Positions 8,413 through 18,270 of a stretch of DNA of 64,000 bases are shown in pieces. The position numbers and the translations under genes were made by a program. The notes under the pieces are model-generated. The model made no database searches. It had not been told where the DNA came from and saw nothing but the letters and a program-made list of their open reading frames with translations. The stretch comes from Pseudomonadota bacterium (GTDB lineage Bacteria > Pseudomonadota > Alphaproteobacteria > Rhizobiales > Xanthobacteraceae). The stretch spans positions 1 to 64,000 of the forward strand of contig JAFEFL010000021.1 in assembly GCA_018240595.1 (NCBI GenBank), written 5' to 3'. The first letter of the stretch is position 1. Each line of letters opens with the position of its first letter.

Positions 8413-9331
8413 ACGTTTCCGTCTCGGCGGTCTTGAAATCCTCGCGCGCGTCCCAGAGCGCGCCGACGCGGGCGCGAAATGCGCTCGGCTTTTCGGCGAA
8501 CAGCCGGCCGGCGAGCTTGGCGGCGGCTTTCAGATGCGCGGCGCGGCGCTCGGCGATCAGCGGCGTCAGCCGCGAACGCCAGGGCGCGAGCGGACCGCGC
8601 GGCGCCATGAGACCTTCGAACACCGTGAGATCCTGACAGGCGCCGAGACGCTCGCGCAGGCGCTGGGCTTCCTGGGCCCACACCTTGGCGAGCCGCGGCC
8701 ACAGCGGCTCGAGCAGCTCCATCTGATGGCGATGCTCGACGACGCGCTTGCGCAGTTCGTGCAATTCCTCCGATTGGGCTTCGGTCCAGTCGCGGGGAAC
8801 GAGGCCGCGGGCGCGCCGGTAGGTCCGCGTCAGTTGGTCGGCGATGGTGCCGAACTCGATGCCGGCGAGCGGCCATTGCTCGATCATGGCTGCCGCCGCA
8901 TCGATATGGTCCACGACACGCTGACGCGTCTCCGGCGTGAAATGGGCCGCTTCGGCTTCGCCGCGCAGCCGGGTCAAACGGCTTTCGATCGTCCGCATCG
9001 AGGTCGGCGACAACGGAATGCCGGATTTGCCGAGATCGGCCAGCGCGTCGAGCGCGGCCTGCGCGTCGCGGCTGCCGGACAGCGAGCGCATCAGGTCGCG
9101 GGCCGCGGTGCGGGATTGCTCGGCGGACTCGCCGATCGGTTTGGCCAGCAGCCGCATCAGGGCGCGCCAGCGCTTGAAGGCCCGGCGAATGTCGTGGACC
9201 GCGTCGGCGTCGCTGAGCTGCGGATCGGACAGCACCGACCGGCCATCCGCGATAATGGCGCGGGCGGCGGCGGCGAGGCTGCCGCCGAAGGTGTCATCCG
9301 CCTGTTGGTCGATCGCCCCAGCCTCGCTCAT
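8411..9331 (-). CDS. CHAD domain protein
   Basis: 306 aa from the ATG; a TTG 30 bp upstream is an alternative. It is all-helical with the conserved histidines of the CHAD fold: AVHDIRRAFKRWRALMRLL near residues 45-63 and ELHELRKRVVEHRHQMELL near 190-208, plus DARRDFK-like AREDFK at the C-terminus. CHAD proteins bind inorganic polyphosphate and often sit on polyphosphate granules. No CYTH/triphosphatase domain is fused here, unlike many homologues. There is no functional link to the neighbouring genes; the gene is single. Confidence 0.9.
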   Translation of the reverse strand: MSEAGAIDQQADDTFGGSLAAAARAIIADGRSVLSDPQLSDADAVHDIRRAFKRWRALMRLLAKPIGESAEQSRTAARDLMRSLSGSRDAQAALDALADLGKSGIPLSPTSMRTIESRLTRLRGEAEAAHFTPETRQRVVDHIDAAAAMIEQWPLAGIEFGTIADQLTRTYRRARGLVPRDWTEAQSEELHELRKRVVEHRHQMELLEPLWPRLAKVWAQEAQRLRERLGACQDLTVFEGLMAPRGPLAPWRSRLTPLIAERRAAHLKAAAKLAGRLFAEKPSAFRARVGALWDAREDFKTAETET

Positions 9332-9575
9332 GCTGCGTCTTTTCTCGTGAACATGTGTCAAGTCGATGAAAAGAGGACAGTTTCAGCCCCCTTTGCGACG
9401 CGGGGGCGGCCGGCCCGCAGGACATTAGCGCATGACCGGGGCGCCAGACGCTTGTTCCGCATCAATTGGCCAAGGATCGGGCGCAGGGGCGAAATTAAAT
9501 CCAAGAAATGCCGCTGCCGGGCGAAGAAGCCTTTGCATCTGACATGTAATTGTTATATCAGGCCAATCTCTTTGG

Positions 9576-9653
<78 letters not shown>

Positions 9654-9694
9654 AGTTTTCCATTTAATTACAGATACTTACGGCCAGCCGGGCG

Positions 9695-9734
9695 GACTTG
9701 CGCGCCTCGCAGCAGACTTGCGCGCCTCGCAGCC
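9695..9734. repeat. Two 20-bp tandem repeats after the initiator tRNA
   Basis: The unit gacttgcgcgcctcgcagca is repeated at 9715-9734 with one change at its end. A third degenerate start (gtcttgcgccgcc) follows. The repeats lie between the tRNA and the 3' end of the minus-strand DUF2336 gene and have no evident function. Confidence 0.75.
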
Positions 9735-9753
9735 GTCTTGCGCCGCCACCGCC

Positions 9754-10362
9754 TCAGGACTCAAGCGCGAGCTTGAGGAAGGGCACGAGTTCGGGCGGCA
9801 GGTCGTTCCGGCTCGAAATCGCGTCAGCCAGACTACGGTCCTTCTTGGCGCGATTGATCAGCTTGACGAAGCCCATTTCCGACAGCCGCGCGCCGAGATT
9901 GGCGCTGACCCGGCGCGATACTTCCGGGTCGCCGCGTTCGACCAATACGTCGGTCACCACCTCGCTGAGGGTGCGGCGGCCGGCAATGGCCTTGAGGTGT
10001 TTCTGACTCTTGCTGGCGGCGATGCTGACCAGCGCTTCGTCGCTGAGGCCTTCGGACTTCTCGAGCGCGGGCCCGGAAATCGCGATGTTGTCAGAGCCCG
10101 AAAGCTGGGCGACCACGCCCCTCGGCGGATTGGCGACGTTGGCGAGGCGGGCCGACAGTTCGCCGAGCGAGCGTGGGTCCATCTTTTCGATCAGGCGGGT
10201 GATGACGTCGTCGAAGATCGCGATCTGATCATCGGTATAGGAATCGGCGCCGAGGATGAACAGATCGGTGATGCTGCGCAGAATCTGCAATTGCCGAAAG
10301 TTCGATGCTTTGCTGAGCACAGCATCGAGTTCCAGGATCAGCGATTGCGTAGCCGTCGTCAT
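9754..10362 (-). CDS. Short DUF2336 protein
   Basis: 202 aa. The sequence matches the first ~200 residues of the 358-aa DUF2336 protein encoded at 23821-24897 (shared motifs DLFILGAD / DLFVFGAS, VVTDVLVERGDPEV / TVTDVLVERGNRDV and a common GARxSxxGxxxLxxR stretch). DUF2336 is an all-helical family of unknown function found mainly in Alphaproteobacteria. This copy lacks the whole C-terminal half but ends cleanly (KLALES), so it may be a natural short form. It is transcribed away from the chemotaxis locus that begins 460 bp away, with its start next to a ggag. Confidence 0.82.
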   Translation of the reverse strand: MTTATQSLILELDAVLSKASNFRQLQILRSITDLFILGADSYTDDQIAIFDDVITRLIEKMDPRSLGELSARLANVANPPRGVVAQLSGSDNIAISGPALEKSEGLSDEALVSIAASKSQKHLKAIAGRRTLSEVVTDVLVERGDPEVSRRVSANLGARLSEMGFVKLINRAKKDRSLADAISSRNDLPPELVPFLKLALES

Positions 10363-10820
10363 CTCCGGCGGTTCCTGAACGCGCTATCTTCTTCGATTGG
10401 CCGGACCGAGGGGTCGGTACGGTTGACACCCGGCAACAGATCAAACTTCAATTAACATGTCATTTAAGCTCGATGGCCGAGCGGCCGCCGACGGCTATGC
10501 CGTTGTCGACGGTGACACGTCCAAATCTGCCAAGCGGGTCATCGCGTCGTGGGCGTGTGCCACAGCCGGCGGCAGGCGGCAATTGTTAATTCTTCATTTC
10601 CAAACGCCTTAATCGATCATGTCAACATTGTTCGACAATCGATACGGCGTCTCAAATAAAAATATAATTATGCGTTTTGCTTCAACCATGACTCCCCATT
10701 GAATGCCGCTGCTCGCTTTGATCGCGGCAAATCACGCCTGCCGAAGCGTCGGTCGTCGGGCTCGGGTGCGCCGGCTGCGGTGATCGGGCGCGTCCGGTCT
10801 GGAATAAGGAGTCTTCAGGG
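10363..10820. other. AT-richer intergenic region between the DUF2336 gene and the chemotaxis locus
   Basis: 458 bp without a gene. The segment 10575-10690 is clearly richer in A+T than its surroundings and should hold the divergent promoters of the DUF2336 gene and the first mcp. No consensus promoter, operator or RNA motif could be assigned. Confidence 0.5.
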
Positions 10821-12716
10821 ATGATCCGTCTCTCGAATATCCGCATCGGCACGAAGCTTGCGATCATGTCCGGAATGGGCGTTCTGCTCGTCGTCGGTAT
10901 GATCATCGGGCAGATCATCGGCAGCGCCGCCGTCGATTCAGCACAGCGCGCGTCGGATATCGAAAGCGAAATCGGCCGCAGCATCCTGATGACCAGGGCC
11001 TCGTTTCGAGGCCTGCAGATGGCGGTGCAGGACGTGCTGGCAACCCGCAACGACGCCGATCTAAATAGCGCGATGCAGGTCGCGAAGGCGCGTCTCAAGG
11101 ATGTTCACGACAAGGCGGGGCCGCTGTTGCCGCACCTGCCGGCGGGGGAGGCTCGCGCGCGGGTGGAGAAGGTCATCGCGCTGAGCGACAAATACTTCAA
11201 GCTGGCTGAGGCGATCGTGCCGATCATGACCGAGCGCTTCGCAACGGTGGCGAAGCAGAAGGCCGCCATCGTCAAGCAGTCGGGTGAATATCTGTCTCTC
11301 GGCATGGACATCGAGATGCTCGATGCGCAGGAGATGGGCACGGCAATGGACATGAAGCCGGTCGCCGCCGAGGCGGAAAAGCTCATCGATGAGACGGATC
11401 AGCGGGCCATCGCCGCCCGCCATGAAGCGCAGGTCCTCGCCGATCACTCCCAGGCTCGGGCTTTCCGCCTCGCGATGGGGCTCGGTTGCCTCGCGGTACT
11501 CATGCTGATCGCCACCGCGGTGCTCGGCGTGTCCACCATTGCCCGTCCGCTGCGCGCGCTGGTGACGCCGCTTGAAAGCGTCGCCGGCGGCAATTTCGCG
11601 ATTGCCGTCCCCGGCGCCGACCGCAAAGACGAGGTCGGCCAGATCGCTGCCGCCGTTCAGGCTATGGCGGAAAAGGTCAGCGCCACCATTGCCGAAATCA
11701 AGGCATCTGGCCGCGAAGTGACGAACGCGTCGGCGGAGATTTCGACTGCGACGACGGATCTCTCCCAGCGCACCGAGGAACAGGCTGCCAGCCTCGAGGA
11801 GACGTCGGCGGCGATGGAAGAGCTCGCCGCCACCGTGCGCAAGAACGCCGAGAACGCCCAGCTCGCCAACCAGGACGCCAATGCCACACGCGACGTCGCC
11901 GAGCGCGGCGGCGCCGTGGTCGGCGAGGCAGTCACCGCAATGGCGCGTATCGAAGAATCCTCGCGCAGGATTTCCGACATCATCGGCGTCATCGACGAGA
12001 TCGCTCGTCAGACCAACCTGCTCGCGCTCAATGCCGCCGTCGAAGCGGCGCGCGCCGGCGAGGCTGGCCGCGGCTTCGCGGTCGTCGCCTCCGAAGTCCG
12101 CAGCCTGGCGCAGCGCTCGTCGCAGGCGGCCAAGGACATCAAGGATCTGATCACCAACTCCAACGGCCTGGTGAAGAACGGCGTGCAGCTCGTCAATCGC
12201 GCCGGTCAATCGCTCACCGACATCGTCGACTCGATCAAGAAGGTCTCGATCGTTGTCGCCGAGATCGCCAATGCCAGTGCCGAGCAGGCCACCGGCATCG
12301 ACGAGATCAACCGCGCGTTGACGCAGATGGACGAGGCTACGCAGCAGAACTCGGCGCTGGTCGAGGAAAATGCCGCGACCGCCAAGACGCTCGAGCATCA
12401 GGCCAAGGCGATGGACGATCAGGTGGCCTTCTTCCAGATTGCGGCCGGTCACGATGTTTCCGGGTCGGCACCCGTCCCGGCGGCGCAGACCGCCCGGAGC
12501 GCCGCGGCGTCGTCGATGCCGGCGCCTGCGGCGAAGCCGGCCAGCCCGGCCCCGGCTGCCAAGCCTGCGTCTGTCAAGCCTGCGTCCGTCAAGCCTGCGT
12601 CCGTCAAGCCGGCTGCCATCTCGGCGGCGCCGACCGCGGCGCATGTCGGCCCGGCTCGACGCATGCAGACCGCGCTGGCAACGGCGTTGAATGAGGACGA
12701 TTGGAAGGAATTCTAA
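10821..12716 (+). CDS. Methyl-accepting chemotaxis protein 1
   Basis: 631 aa, a transmembrane receptor. TM1 is about residues 13-33, the helical periplasmic sensor about 34-210, TM2 about 212-236, HAMP about 237-290 and the cytoplasmic signalling domain about 300-540, with the hairpin tip [20 protein letters not shown]. Residues about 560-610 are Ala/Pro/Lys-rich, with three KPASV repeats. The C-terminus DDWKEF fits the xWxxF pentapeptide that docks CheR/CheB. The sensor differs from the two sister receptors, while the signalling half is nearly the same. It senses an unknown ligand and controls the CheA/CheW complex. First gene of the chemotaxis locus; its ATG follows aataaggag. Confidence 0.95.
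   Translation: MIRLSNIRIGTKLAIMSGMGVLLVVGMIIGQIIGSAAVDSAQRASDIESEIGRSILMTRASFRGLQMAVQDVLATRNDADLNSAMQVAKARLKDVHDKAGPLLPHLPAGEARARVEKVIALSDKYFKLAEAIVPIMTERFATVAKQKAAIVKQSGEYLSLGMDIEMLDAQEMGTAMDMKPVAAEAEKLIDETDQRAIAARHEAQVLADHSQARAFRLAMGLGCLAVLMLIATAVLGVSTIARPLRALVTPLESVAGGNFAIAVPGADRKDEVGQIAAAVQAMAEKVSATIAEIKASGREVTNASAEISTATTDLSQRTEEQAASLEETSAAMEELAATVRKNAENAQLANQDANATRDVAERGGAVVGEAVTAMARIEESSRRISDIIGVIDEIARQTNLLALNAAVEAARAGEAGRGFAVVASEVRSLAQRSSQAAKDIKDLITNSNGLVKNGVQLVNRAGQSLTDIVDSIKKVSIVVAEIANASAEQATGIDEINRALTQMDEATQQNSALVEENAATAKTLEHQAKAMDDQVAFFQIAAGHDVSGSAPVPAAQTARSAAASSMPAPAAKPASPAPAAKPASVKPASVKPASVKPAAISAAPTAAHVGPARRMQTALATALNEDDWKEF
12561..12605 (+). repeat. Three 15-bp tandem repeats inside mcp 1
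   Basis: The unit aagcctgcgtccgtc occurs three times (12561, 12576, 12591), with one T/C change in the first copy. It encodes the KPASV repeats in the flexible linker before the CheR-docking tail. The other two receptors lack it, so linker length here is set by repeat number. Confidence 0.9.
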
Positions 12717-12795
12717 TTCCGGTCAGCGCGATGTCTGACTGCAGCCGCGCGAATGTGGGGTCCGCGGCAAGTTGCAAGTTTTGCAAGGGGGGCAA

Positions 12796-14574
12796 ATGCT
12801 CAAGCTGTCGAACGTGAAGATCAGCATCAAGCTCGCGGTGATATCCGGCATCGGCATTCTGCTGGTGGCAGGCATCCTGGCCAACCAGCTGCGGGCCGAT
12901 TCATCGATTTCGGCTGCCGTTCACAAAGCCAATGAGCGTCTGCTCAAGGCCCGTGCCTTGCAGTCGGTGCTGGCCGCTGAACGCGGAATGCAGTTCGCCG
13001 TTGTGCAATCGATCATGGCCGTCTCGAACGAGGAACTCACCAAGGCGCAAGCGCTGCTCGAGACTCATCACAAAGCGGCGCGCAGCGGCATCGATCCGAT
13101 GATCCCGCAGTTCATCCAGCCGGATCGCCGGGCGCAGGCCGAGAGGATCCGCGATCTCGTCGACCGATATGCCGGGGAGGCCAAGAAGATCGGCGCGATC
13201 AAGGCGCAAATCATCACACTTCGCACCAATGGGCTGCCGGACGATGTCGACAAGGCCGATAAGCTGACCGGCGACGTCATGTCACTCGCGCGTGACGGCT
13301 TGCGTCCCATCGGCGTCGACGTCGAAGCCAATGTCGCCAAGCTTGACGGCCTGGTTTCCCACGACGCCGCCGAAGGCTTCAACACCGTCGTGTCGACAAT
13401 GGCGTCGAGCCGGACGGTCGGTATCGCCGTCGCCTGTATTGCAATCGCCATTCTCGGCGCGTCGGTGTTCTTCGGCGCGGCGACCATCGGCCGGCCCCTC
13501 CGCGCACTGCTGGGACCGCTGGAAAGCGTTGCCGGCGGCAATTTCGCGATCAAGGTACCGGGCGCCGATCGCGGCGACGAGATCGGGCACATCGCCGTTG
13601 CCGTACAGTCGATGGCGCAGAAAGTCAGCACCACCATTGCCGAGATCAAGGCTTCGGGTCGTGAAGTCACCAACGCTTCCGCCGAGATCGCGACCTCGAC
13701 GACCGACCTGTCGCAGCGAACCGAAGAGCAGGCCGCGAGCCTGGAGGAAACCTCCGCGGCCATGGAGCAGCTCTCGGCGACGGTGCGCAAGAACGCCGAA
13801 AACGCCCAGCTCGCAAATCATGACGCCACAACCACTCAGGAAGTCGCCGATCGCGGCGGCGAGGTGGTCGCCCGCGCCGTGAAGGCCATGGCGCGGATCG
13901 AGGAATCCTCACGCAAAATTTCTGACATCATCGGTGTCATCGACGAGATCGCCCGGCAGACCAACCTCTTGGCGCTCAACGCCGCGGTCGAAGCAGCGCG
14001 CGCCGGAGAGGCCGGCCGTGGCTTCGCCGTGGTGGCTTCGGAAGTCCGCAGCCTGGCGCAACGTTCCTCGCAGGCGGCAAAGGACATCAAGGATCTGATC
14101 ACGAACTCGAACGGCCAAGTGAAGGACGGCGTCGATCTGGTCAACAAGGCTGGCGAGTCGCTGACCGAGATCGTGGCGTCGATCAAGAAGGTCGCCAGCG
14201 TGGTGTCGGAGATAGCCAATGCCAGCGCCGAACAGGCGACCGGCATCGACGAGATCAACCGCGCGCTGACGCAAATGGACGAGGCGACGCAGCAGAACTC
14301 GGCGCTAGTCGAGGAGAATGCGGCGACCGCCAAGACGCTCGAGCATCAGGCCAAGGCGATGGATGACCAGGTGGCCTTCTTCCAGATCGCAGCCGGCCAG
14401 GATGTGCTCGCTCGACCGACCTTTCCCGCGGTTAAGGCCGTTGCCGCCGCCAAGCCTGCACCGGCTGCGGTTGCAATGAAGCCGGCTCCGGCAGCCGGTC
14501 GCAACGGACCGGCGCGCCGCATGCAGACCGCGCTCGCGGCCGCGGTTAACGAGGACGCCTGGAAGGAATTCTAG
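12796..14574 (+). CDS. Methyl-accepting chemotaxis protein 2
   Basis: 592 aa from the ATG preceded by gcaaggggggc, a strong ribosome site; the frame also opens 24 bp earlier. Architecture follows receptor 1: TM1 about 11-31, periplasmic helical domain to about 205, TM2 about 208-232, HAMP, signalling domain with the same [20 protein letters not shown] tip, and a short Ala/Pro linker. The tail DAWKEF is the CheR-docking pentapeptide. It begins 79 bp after receptor 1. The DNA of the signalling region is highly similar among the three receptor genes, which suggests duplication and gene conversion. Confidence 0.95.
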   Translation: MLKLSNVKISIKLAVISGIGILLVAGILANQLRADSSISAAVHKANERLLKARALQSVLAAERGMQFAVVQSIMAVSNEELTKAQALLETHHKAARSGIDPMIPQFIQPDRRAQAERIRDLVDRYAGEAKKIGAIKAQIITLRTNGLPDDVDKADKLTGDVMSLARDGLRPIGVDVEANVAKLDGLVSHDAAEGFNTVVSTMASSRTVGIAVACIAIAILGASVFFGAATIGRPLRALLGPLESVAGGNFAIKVPGADRGDEIGHIAVAVQSMAQKVSTTIAEIKASGREVTNASAEIATSTTDLSQRTEEQAASLEETSAAMEQLSATVRKNAENAQLANHDATTTQEVADRGGEVVARAVKAMARIEESSRKISDIIGVIDEIARQTNLLALNAAVEAARAGEAGRGFAVVASEVRSLAQRSSQAAKDIKDLITNSNGQVKDGVDLVNKAGESLTEIVASIKKVASVVSEIANASAEQATGIDEINRALTQMDEATQQNSALVEENAATAKTLEHQAKAMDDQVAFFQIAAGQDVLARPTFPAVKAVAAAKPAPAAVAMKPAPAAGRNGPARRMQTALAAAVNEDAWKEF

Positions 14575-14583
14575 GAGCGGTGT

Positions 14584-14607
14584 CCGGATGCCGTCCGCGG
14601 CATCCGG
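14584..14607 (+). terminator. Hairpin after mcp 2 (possible terminator or processing site)
   Basis: The perfect 9-bp stem ccggatgcc / ggcatccgg with a 6-nt loop starts 9 bp after the mcp 2 stop. No T run follows directly, so it may stabilise the upstream mRNA end rather than terminate. Confidence 0.5.
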
Positions 14608-14674
14608 CAACCGTCTGTCTGTGCGCCGAAATTAACAATCTATTTTATCAATTCGATTTATCGTGCCGTCTCTA

Positions 14675-14698
14675 GTGACAATTAAAGTCTTTTGTCAC
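14675..14698. promoter_or_regulatory. Inverted repeat upstream of cheW
   Basis: gtgacaa (14675-14681) and ttgtcac (14692-14698) form a perfect inverted repeat with a 10-bp spacer, in an AT-rich stretch 160 bp before cheW. It could be an operator for a promoter driving cheW onward. The cognate regulator is unknown. Confidence 0.4.
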
Positions 14699-14861
14699 GG
14701 GGCTTTTCTAGACTTGTTGGGTGGGAATCGCGAAAGCGGGCCCCATCGCCGTCGGAGGCTCGCCGAAAACGCGCAATTTTGGCGCGTCCGCGGAGGCATC
14801 TTCGGAGCGGTATGTTTGTCACCGGCCTTGCGCAAGGCCATTACGGGCGAGTTACGATCCC

Positions 14862-15392
14862 ATGAACCAGATAGTCGCTGCGGACACCGCCGTTGCCGCC
14901 GTACAGCCGAACGATTGGAGCGGCTCCGGCGCCGCGCACAGCACGGGCAACCAGACTCAATTCATCAGTTTTGCCATTGGCGATGACCAGTACGGCGTCG
15001 ACATCATGGCGGTGCGCGAGATCAAGGGTTGGTCCGACATAACGCACCTGCCGAAGCAGCCGGAATACGTTCGCGGCGTGTTGAACCTGCGCGGCGCGAT
15101 CGTTCCGATCGTCGATCTGCGCTGCCGTTTCGGCCAGGGCCTCACGGAAACCACGCCGCTGCACATCGTCATTATCGTGCAGATCGGAGGCCGTCAGATC
15201 GGTCTCATCGGCGACCGCGTTCTCGACATCGTGTCGGTGGATGCCGCGCAGATCCAGAAAGTGCCGCGCACCGGCAACGGTCACCAGACCGACTTCCTGT
15301 CCGGCCTCGTGACCCACGACAACGTCATGATCGCTCTCATCGACCTGCCGAACCTGCTGTCCGTGCAGGATGAAGCCGGTACCGAGCACTAA
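14862..15392 (+). CDS. cheW: Chemotaxis adaptor protein CheW
   Basis: 176 aa. After a ~30-residue variable leader the CheW SH3-like fold runs from TQFISFAIGDDQYGVDIMAV to the end. Typical segments are EVRGVLNLRG-like YVRGVLNLRGAIVPIVDLR and the closing TDFLSGLVTHDNVMIALIDL. It links receptor tips to the CheA P5 domain at the inner-membrane arrays. It lies between receptors 2 and 3, in the same direction. The ATG at the start of MNQIVAAD was chosen because upstream residues in the same frame are not CheW-like. Confidence 0.95.
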   Translation: MNQIVAADTAVAAVQPNDWSGSGAAHSTGNQTQFISFAIGDDQYGVDIMAVREIKGWSDITHLPKQPEYVRGVLNLRGAIVPIVDLRCRFGQGLTETTPLHIVIIVQIGGRQIGLIGDRVLDIVSVDAAQIQKVPRTGNGHQTDFLSGLVTHDNVMIALIDLPNLLSVQDEAGTEH

Positions 15393-15482
15393 CGTTATGC
15401 GCCGGCTCGCTGCTCACCGCGGCGGCCGGCGCTCGATTCCTCATCCTGCGATCGCAACGCCTGCTCCTGGAAGTCCCGCGAA

Positions 15483-17309
15483 ATGCCCCGGCTGTCGGAT
15501 ATTCGTATCGGTATGAAATTGGCGATCATGGCGACCGTGACCATGGGTCTGGTCGCCGTGCTCATTATCAGCCAGCTGGTCACCGCCTCCCAAATCAGAA
15601 AGGCCAACGAGGCCACCGACCGCCGCACCGATCTGGCGCTCGATGCCGCTCTTGCGAAAGCAGCGCTCCGCGCTATGCGCATCGCGGCCATCAACGTGCG
15701 TTACGCCGAGAATGAAAAGGCGCTCGATGCGCAGATGAAGGATCTGAAGGCTGCGCATAGCGACTTCGATGCCAAGGTCGACCACATCCTCTCGCTGACC
15801 GTGCTGCCGGCCGGCCTCGAGCAGGCCGAGCAGATGAAAGTCACTGCCGAGGCCTACGTCAAGAACGTCGCGGCCAATGCCGCAGCACGGACCGAACTGC
15901 TCGCCATCGCCGCCAAAGGCGACGGCCAGGCGACGCCGGGCGACGCCACCCGCATCACCGAACTCAACGAAGCGATCCTGAAGGCGTCGAACGCCAACAT
16001 CCCGGCGGCGATCGCGCTGACGAAAATCACCGACGAGATCGTCACCGCCACCACCAAGTCGGCGGAAATCTCGCAGGCCGAGGCGGCGCAGAGCATCGGT
16101 TTCGCCAGCCTCATGACCATCGTACTCGGTCTGCTGACCATCGCCGTCGCGATCATCAACGCGGTGCTCGGCGCCGTCGGCATCGCGAGGCCGCTGCGCG
16201 CCATGGTCGCGCCGCTGGAAACCGTCGCGAGCGGCAATTTCGCCATCAAGGTGCCGGGCGCCAATCGCAAGGACGAAGTCGGCCAGATCGCGACGGCCGT
16301 CGAATCGATGGCCCAGAAGGTCAGCACTACGATCGCCGAGATCAAGGCATCAGGCCGCGAAGTCACCAACGCCTCGGCCGAGATCGCGACGTCGACCACC
16401 GACCTGTCGCAGCGCACCGAGGAACAGGCGGCGAGCTTGGAGGAAACCTCGGCGGCAATGGAGCAGCTCTCGGCGACGGTGCGCAAGAACGCCGAGAACG
16501 CGCGGCTCGCCAATGAAGACGCCAATTCGACGCGCGAGGTTGCCGATAGGGGCGGCCAGGTGGTTGCCAGCGCTGTCGAAGCCATGGCGAAAATCGAGGA
16601 CTCTTCGCGCAAGATCTCCGACATCATCGGCGTCATCGACGAGATCGCGCGCCAGACCAACCTGCTGGCGCTCAACGCCGCCGTCGAAGCGGCGCGTGCC
16701 GGCGAGGCCGGCCGCGGCTTCGCGGTCGTCGCCTCCGAAGTGCGCAGTCTGGCGCAGCGCTCGTCTCAAGCGGCCAAGGACATCAAGGACCTGATCACGA
16801 ATTCGAACGGTCAGGTGAAGGATGGCGTCAACCTCGTCAACAAGGCCGGCCAGTCGCTGAACGAGATCGTCGAATCGATCAAGAAGGTTTCGGTTGTCGT
16901 TGCCGAGATCGCCAATGCCAGCGCCGAACAGGCCACCGGCATCGACGAGATCAACCGCGCACTCAACCAGATGGATGAGGTCACGCAGCAGAATTCGGCG
17001 CTGGTCGAGGAAAACGCGGCGACGGCCAAGACGCTCGAGCAGCAGGCCAAGGCCATGGACAGCCAGGTCGCCTTCTTCCAGATCGCCGCCGGTCACGATG
17101 CCGGTGTCGGCGCCGTGAAGGCGTCAGTCGCGCCGCAAGCCGCGCCGCGCGCGGCGATGGCGGCGATACGGCCCGCGCCGGCCGCGAAGAAGCAGAGGAC
17201 CGTCAGAGCAGTTACGGCGCCGCGCGCTGCGGCCAATGTCGGGCCCGCCCGGCGCATGCAGACGGCGTTGGCCAGTGCGGTCAACGCCGACGACTGGAAG
17301 GAATTCTAG
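15483..17309 (+). CDS. Methyl-accepting chemotaxis protein 3
   Basis: 608 aa. TM1 is about 11-32, the periplasmic helical sensor about 33-200, TM2 about 205-232 ([20 protein letters not shown]), then HAMP and the signalling domain with the shared tip sequence. A basic Ala/Arg-rich linker and the tail DDWKEF (CheR-docking type) end the protein. The sensor is unlike those of receptors 1 and 2, so the three probably sense different cues while sharing output. It starts 90 bp after cheW, with gaagtcccgcga before the ATG. Confidence 0.95.
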   Translation: MPRLSDIRIGMKLAIMATVTMGLVAVLIISQLVTASQIRKANEATDRRTDLALDAALAKAALRAMRIAAINVRYAENEKALDAQMKDLKAAHSDFDAKVDHILSLTVLPAGLEQAEQMKVTAEAYVKNVAANAAARTELLAIAAKGDGQATPGDATRITELNEAILKASNANIPAAIALTKITDEIVTATTKSAEISQAEAAQSIGFASLMTIVLGLLTIAVAIINAVLGAVGIARPLRAMVAPLETVASGNFAIKVPGANRKDEVGQIATAVESMAQKVSTTIAEIKASGREVTNASAEIATSTTDLSQRTEEQAASLEETSAAMEQLSATVRKNAENARLANEDANSTREVADRGGQVVASAVEAMAKIEDSSRKISDIIGVIDEIARQTNLLALNAAVEAARAGEAGRGFAVVASEVRSLAQRSSQAAKDIKDLITNSNGQVKDGVNLVNKAGQSLNEIVESIKKVSVVVAEIANASAEQATGIDEINRALNQMDEVTQQNSALVEENAATAKTLEQQAKAMDSQVAFFQIAAGHDAGVGAVKASVAPQAAPRAAMAAIRPAPAAKKQRTVRAVTAPRAAANVGPARRMQTALASAVNADDWKEF

Positions 17310-17379
17310 GAAGTGACGCGGCGGGCGTTCACCCCGCCAACTTGATGCGCCCCAGGGCCGAGTGGAAAGACGTGTCGCA

Positions 17380-18270
17380 ATGAAAAGTTCGTCAGCGTCA
17401 TCCCGGACTACGGCGATGCCGGCAGCGCTCCCGCTGCCCGCGCCGAACGACGCGATGCGCGAATTTCACTTCTCGGACGCCGACTTTCGCGGCCTCGTCG
17501 AGCTGGCCTATCAATATGCCGGCATCGCCCTCGCCGACAGCAAGCGCAATCTGGTCTACAGCCGCCTGTCGCGGCGCCTGCGTGCGCTCGGGCTTCGGAC
17601 CTTCGCGGAGTATCGCACTTATCTCGACGAGACCGATGCCGAACGCGAGAACTTCATCAACGCTATCTCGACGAACCTGACGAAGTTTTTCCGCGAGTCG
17701 CATCACTTCGATCATTTTCGCGACCACGTTGCCGTCCCCTATGCCCGGAACAAAGCCGGTGGGCGGTTGCGCATCTGGTCGGCGGGCTGCTCCAGCGGCG
17801 AGGAGCCGCACACCATCGCCATGGTCCTCAAGCGCGAGATTCGCGACGTCGAACGCCAGGACGTGCGCATCCTCGCCACCGACATCGACACCGAGATGGT
17901 TGCCCGCGGCACACGCGGCGAATATCCGTCGTCGTCGCTGGAAGAAGTGCCGCGTCCCTATCACGAGTATTTCGAGCGCTCGGCGACCAAGGCCGACAAC
18001 CTGGTCGTTGCCCGCGCGGTGCGCAGTCTGATTGCCTTCAAGCGGCTCAATCTGATGGAAACCTGGCCGTTCAAGGGCCCGTTCGACGCCATCTTCTGCC
18101 GCAACGTCATGATCTATTTCGACGCGCCGACGAAGGCGAATTTAATCGATCGCTTCACCGCCATGATAAGGCCCGGCGGCTTTCTCTACATCGGGCATTC
18201 TGAATCGCTCAACGGCGTCCACCCCGGTATCAGCCTGGTCGGTCGTACCATCTACCGGAGGACCGCATGA
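17380..18270 (+). CDS. cheR: Chemotaxis protein methyltransferase CheR
   Basis: 296 aa from the ATG (a GTG 18 bp earlier is possible). The N-terminal helical domain is followed by STNLTKFFRESHHFDHF and the S-adenosylmethionine-binding region IWSAGCSSGEEPHTIAM. DAIFCRNVMIYFD and GGFLYIGHSESL complete the CheR pattern. It methylates receptor glutamates using S-adenosylmethionine. The WKEF tails on the three upstream receptors are its likely tethers. The stop overlaps the cheD start by 4 bp (atga), so the two are translationally coupled. Confidence 0.96.
   Translation: MKSSSASSRTTAMPAALPLPAPNDAMREFHFSDADFRGLVELAYQYAGIALADSKRNLVYSRLSRRLRALGLRTFAEYRTYLDETDAERENFINAISTNLTKFFRESHHFDHFRDHVAVPYARNKAGGRLRIWSAGCSSGEEPHTIAMVLKREIRDVERQDVRILATDIDTEMVARGTRGEYPSSSLEEVPRPYHEYFERSATKADNLVVARAVRSLIAFKRLNLMETWPFKGPFDAIFCRNVMIYFDAPTKANLIDRFTAMIRPGGFLYIGHSESLNGVHPGISLVGRTIYRRTA

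Noticed and set aside
12561..12605. CRISPR-like repeat array
   Set aside because: The repeats are 15 bp, directly adjacent, without spacers, and encode KPASV in frame.
14584..14698. Riboswitch before cheW
   Set aside because: Only simple hairpins and an inverted repeat; no known aptamer pattern.
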